Of a stretch of DNA of 45,042 bases, positions 43,478 to 45,042 are shown in pieces. The position numbers and the translations under genes were made by a program. The DNA comes from Chloroflexota bacterium (lineage in GTDB: Bacteria; Chloroflexota; Anaerolineae; Promineifilales; Promineifilaceae), in assembly GCA_024223125.1 (NCBI GenBank), contig JAAEOP010000683.1, positions 1-45,042 on the forward strand, in the 5' to 3' direction. The stretch's first letter is position 1; each line of letters begins with the position of its first letter. The notes below the pieces were generated by a model, which searched no databases, was not told the origin of the DNA, and saw nothing but the letters and a program-made list of their open reading frames with translations.

Positions 43478-43516
43478 AGGAGATTGGGAGATTTAGCAAT
43501 CTCTCAATCTCCAAAT
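43478..43516. repeat. 7-base degenerate tandem array, copy 7 (GAGATTG type)
   Basis: GAGATTG, GGAGATT, TAGCAAT, CTCTCAA, TCTCCAA: inverted halves upstream of the class-III aminotransferase. The motif is nearly that of the copies at 5752 and 27772. Confidence 0.65.
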
Positions 43517-43672
43517 ACTGATGAAACTTCAATTGTCCCAAGTTCTCATAAATTTTACCACTGGCTGGCTCTTCTGCTTCTTGCCTTACGATAAAAACCT
43601 GTCAAGTGTGAGTGTACACGGCCGTGTTCGCAAAATGTTCGCAAAATGCAAGCCGCCGGATACAATCTGAGA

Positions 43673-43760
43673 AGGTGACAGTCACTTAAAGCGACTGTCA
43701 CCTGAACACTTGTTTTTAACTTGGCAAGATTGGTTCACTCTCGAAAGAGTGAACCAATCT
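43673..43760. repeat. two perfect hairpins between divergent genes
   Basis: AGGTGACAGTC/GACTGTCACCT (43673-43703) has a nine-base loop. AGATTGGTTCACTCT/AGAGTGAACCAATCT (43727-43760) is a 15-pair perfect stem with tetraloop CGAA. They lie in the 396-base spacer 43463-43858 between divergent genes. No terminator is expected there, so they are probably dispersed repeats. The rest of the spacer shows one ACGGCCGT and no gene. Confidence 0.7.
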
Positions 43761-43858
43761 GGAAACTCAAAAGTTATTTACGGGCAAACCCTTACCAATC
43801 TCGGATTATTCTCAGGTTCAGGTTGTGTTAAAATAACGTCCTGGAGAAGAAGCCGGAC

Positions 43859-44218
43859 ATGGACCGTTCATTTTTATTACAAACGAACTTTTTGAGCTAT
43901 CTCATTGCCTGCGCCTGCGACATTGAAGCGGCCGTGTTCCCTGAGCAAGCGCCCACATTGGGGCAGCGACGGCAGTTTCGCATTCCGCTGGCGATGATTT
44001 ATTTTGGACTGGCGTATGTTCATTTGCGTAACGGCCGTACCCCCAAAGTCATCCAATATGCCCAACAATTTTGTACCTTCGTCAACGGGGAAGAAATTAC
44101 CCAGGAACAGCGGGAAGGTGATAACAGTCTTGCCCCATCTAAACCAGCCCAGCAATTGTATGAACAACTGTTGTGCGAAATAGAAAACCCAGCTAACAAT
44201 TTGGAGAGGTTTGAATAA
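43859..44218 (+). CDS. hypothetical protein
   Basis: A protein of 119 residues from ATG 43859, with CTGGAGAAGAAG upstream as ribosome binding site. It is mainly helical, with IYFGLAYVHLRNGRTPKVIQY and a C-terminal helix (PAQQLYEQLLCEIENP). It has no signal peptide and no recognisable motif. It is directly followed, 19 bases later, by a MalY/PatB-type aminotransferase, and probably shares its promoter. A function cannot be given. Confidence 0.7.
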   Translation: MDRSFLLQTNFLSYLIACACDIEAAVFPEQAPTLGQRRQFRIPLAMIYFGLAYVHLRNGRTPKVIQYAQQFCTFVNGEEITQEQREGDNSLAPSKPAQQLYEQLLCEIENPANNLERFE

Positions 44219-44237
44219 AACACGAATGGAGATTCAG

Positions 44238-45042
44238 ATGAACTTTGATTTTGATATCGAAACTAGTAAAAAAGGCACACACAGCATCAAATGGGAATTC
44301 ACGCTGAAAGATGGCAAGGCACACCGATATGGGGATCACGCTGATCCCCAATATGGGGCGGAGCGTATTTTGCCTATGTGGGTGGCCGATATGGATTTTC
44401 GCTGCGCGCCACCAATATTGAAAGCGTTAAGTGAGCGTGTGGCGCGAGGTACATTTGGCTACAGCATGCCCGCCGATTCTTATTACGAAGCGGTAATAGA
44501 CTGGATGTCTCGGCGCTACGGCCGTACCATCCAACGCGAATGGATTGCCCTGACGCCTGGTGTCGTACCGGCCGTCAACATGCTTATAGAGACGTTTATC
44601 CAACCCGGTGACAAAGTATTGATACAGCAGCCTGTGTACTATCCGTTCTTTAACGCCATCAAAAATAATGGGGCCGACATTGTATCCAATTCATTACTGC
44701 TGCAAAACGGCCGTTACCAGATGGACTTTGACGACCTGGCCCAAAAAGCGGCTGACCCGGCCGTGAAGCTGACCATCTTGTGCAGCCCCCATAATCCGGT
44801 CGGCCGAGTATGGAGCAGAGAAGAATTGACCCGTTTTGGCGAAATCTGCCAGGCCAATGATGTGCTGGTGGTGTCTGATGAAGTTCACTGTGATTTGATT
44901 TTTGAGGGGCATGATTTTGTCTCTTACGCGGCCGTCAACGATACATTTGAGCAAACCAGCATTGTTTGTACGGCCCCTAGCAAAACATTCAATCTGGCTG
45001 GGCTGAAAACCTCCAACATCATCATTCCTGACAAAACATTGC
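44238..45042 (+). CDS. MalY/PatB-type aminotransferase or C-S lyase, cut by window end
   Basis: The frame is open from ATG 44238 (GGAGATTCAG upstream) to the window edge, giving 268 residues of an expected 390 or so. It is a fold-type I, class I/II PLP enzyme with the family start (IKWEF, then ERILPMWVADMDFRCAPPI), then GTFGYSMP, TPGVVPAVNMLIETF and LTILCSPHNPVGRVWSREEL. SDEVHCDLIF and the PLP-lysine region APSKTFNLAGLK are present. MalY/PatB enzymes cleave cystathionine or related C-S bonds or transaminate. A perfect internal hairpin, TGGGGATCA/TGATCCCCA, lies near codon 33. Confidence 0.9.
   Translation, partial: MNFDFDIETSKKGTHSIKWEFTLKDGKAHRYGDHADPQYGAERILPMWVADMDFRCAPPILKALSERVARGTFGYSMPADSYYEAVIDWMSRRYGRTIQREWIALTPGVVPAVNMLIETFIQPGDKVLIQQPVYYPFFNAIKNNGADIVSNSLLLQNGRYQMDFDDLAQKAADPAVKLTILCSPHNPVGRVWSREELTRFGEICQANDVLVVSDEVHCDLIFEGHDFVSYAAVNDTFEQTSIVCTAPSKTFNLAGLKTSNIIIPDKTL

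Noticed and set aside
5752..43516. CRISPR array
   Set aside because: The 7-base arrays and hairpins have no 25-40 base direct repeats with unique spacers, and no cas gene is present.
1..45042. Prophage, integrative element or insertion sequence
   Set aside because: No integrase, transposase, capsid or conjugation gene was found. The repeats are small and non-coding.

Overview
The window looks like chromosomal DNA of a mid-GC bacterium, most probably an uncultured Chloroflexota of the Anaerolineae/Caldilineae kind. This is inference from gene content: a large alpha-2-macroglobulin lipoprotein with SbsA-type Ig domains, a bacterial sufCBDSU operon with a SufR-type regulator, a tungsten aldehyde oxidoreductase, PIG-L and Uma2 proteins, and abundant small intergenic palindromes. 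Marker-gene phylogeny would be needed to confirm it. Two genome-wide signatures stand out. The palindrome CGGCCG, often as ACGGCCGT, is strongly over-represented (26 copies in the first 6,000 bases). At least nine intergenic spacers carry arrays of degenerate 7-base units arranged as inverted halves.

Layout. 1-3159: the end of an FGE-like gene, then on the minus strand PspA, a TPR/zinc-ribbon membrane protein and a two-TM coiled-coil protein. 3221-6176 (minus): a truncated Nudix gene, an MFS transporter, a WYL regulator and a small membrane protein. 6177-6515: a hairpin-rich spacer. 6516-14064 (plus): folC, lon, a PIG-L deacetylase flanked by inverted palindromes, and an orphan molybdenum hydroxylase large subunit. 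14265-16151: a gene remnant, a conserved small protein and a YbaY-YbaY-META lipoprotein. 16209-17689 (minus): a DsbA-like oxidoreductase, tRNA-Ser(CGA) and tadA. 17821-18526: a probable TumE-type toxin-antitoxin pair. 18605-18760: a nested palindromic element. 18957-25103: the alpha-2-macroglobulin. 25159-27318: an N-terminally short Uma2 protein and a B12-type radical SAM gene split by one in-frame TAG.

27437-34408 is the iron-sulfur assembly locus. sufR and a sufT-like DUF59 gene run leftward, and sufC-B-D-S-U plus a Rieske ferredoxin run rightward. The two sides share a short divergent control region with two well-formed sigma70-type promoters and an inverted repeat between them. A TauE-type exporter and a second class-V aminotransferase follow. 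36755-39186 holds a zinc alcohol dehydrogenase coupled to dihydrolipoyl dehydrogenase. 39187-39885 is a decayed spacer with a flavin-reductase-like pseudogene and REP-like palindromes. 39886-43462 (minus) is a compact unit of class-III aminotransferase, a small 'crystallin J1-like' protein, tungsten aldehyde ferredoxin oxidoreductase and a MoaD-like protein. The window ends in a MalY/PatB-type aminotransferase.

No phage, integrase, intact insertion sequence, CRISPR array or rRNA was seen. The points of most interest are the sequence-level signatures (the iterated CGGCCG palindrome, the 7-mer arrays, the hairpin families), several decaying genes, the in-frame TAG, the macroglobulin that has lost its thioester glutamine, and the uncharacterised PspA-linked trio.
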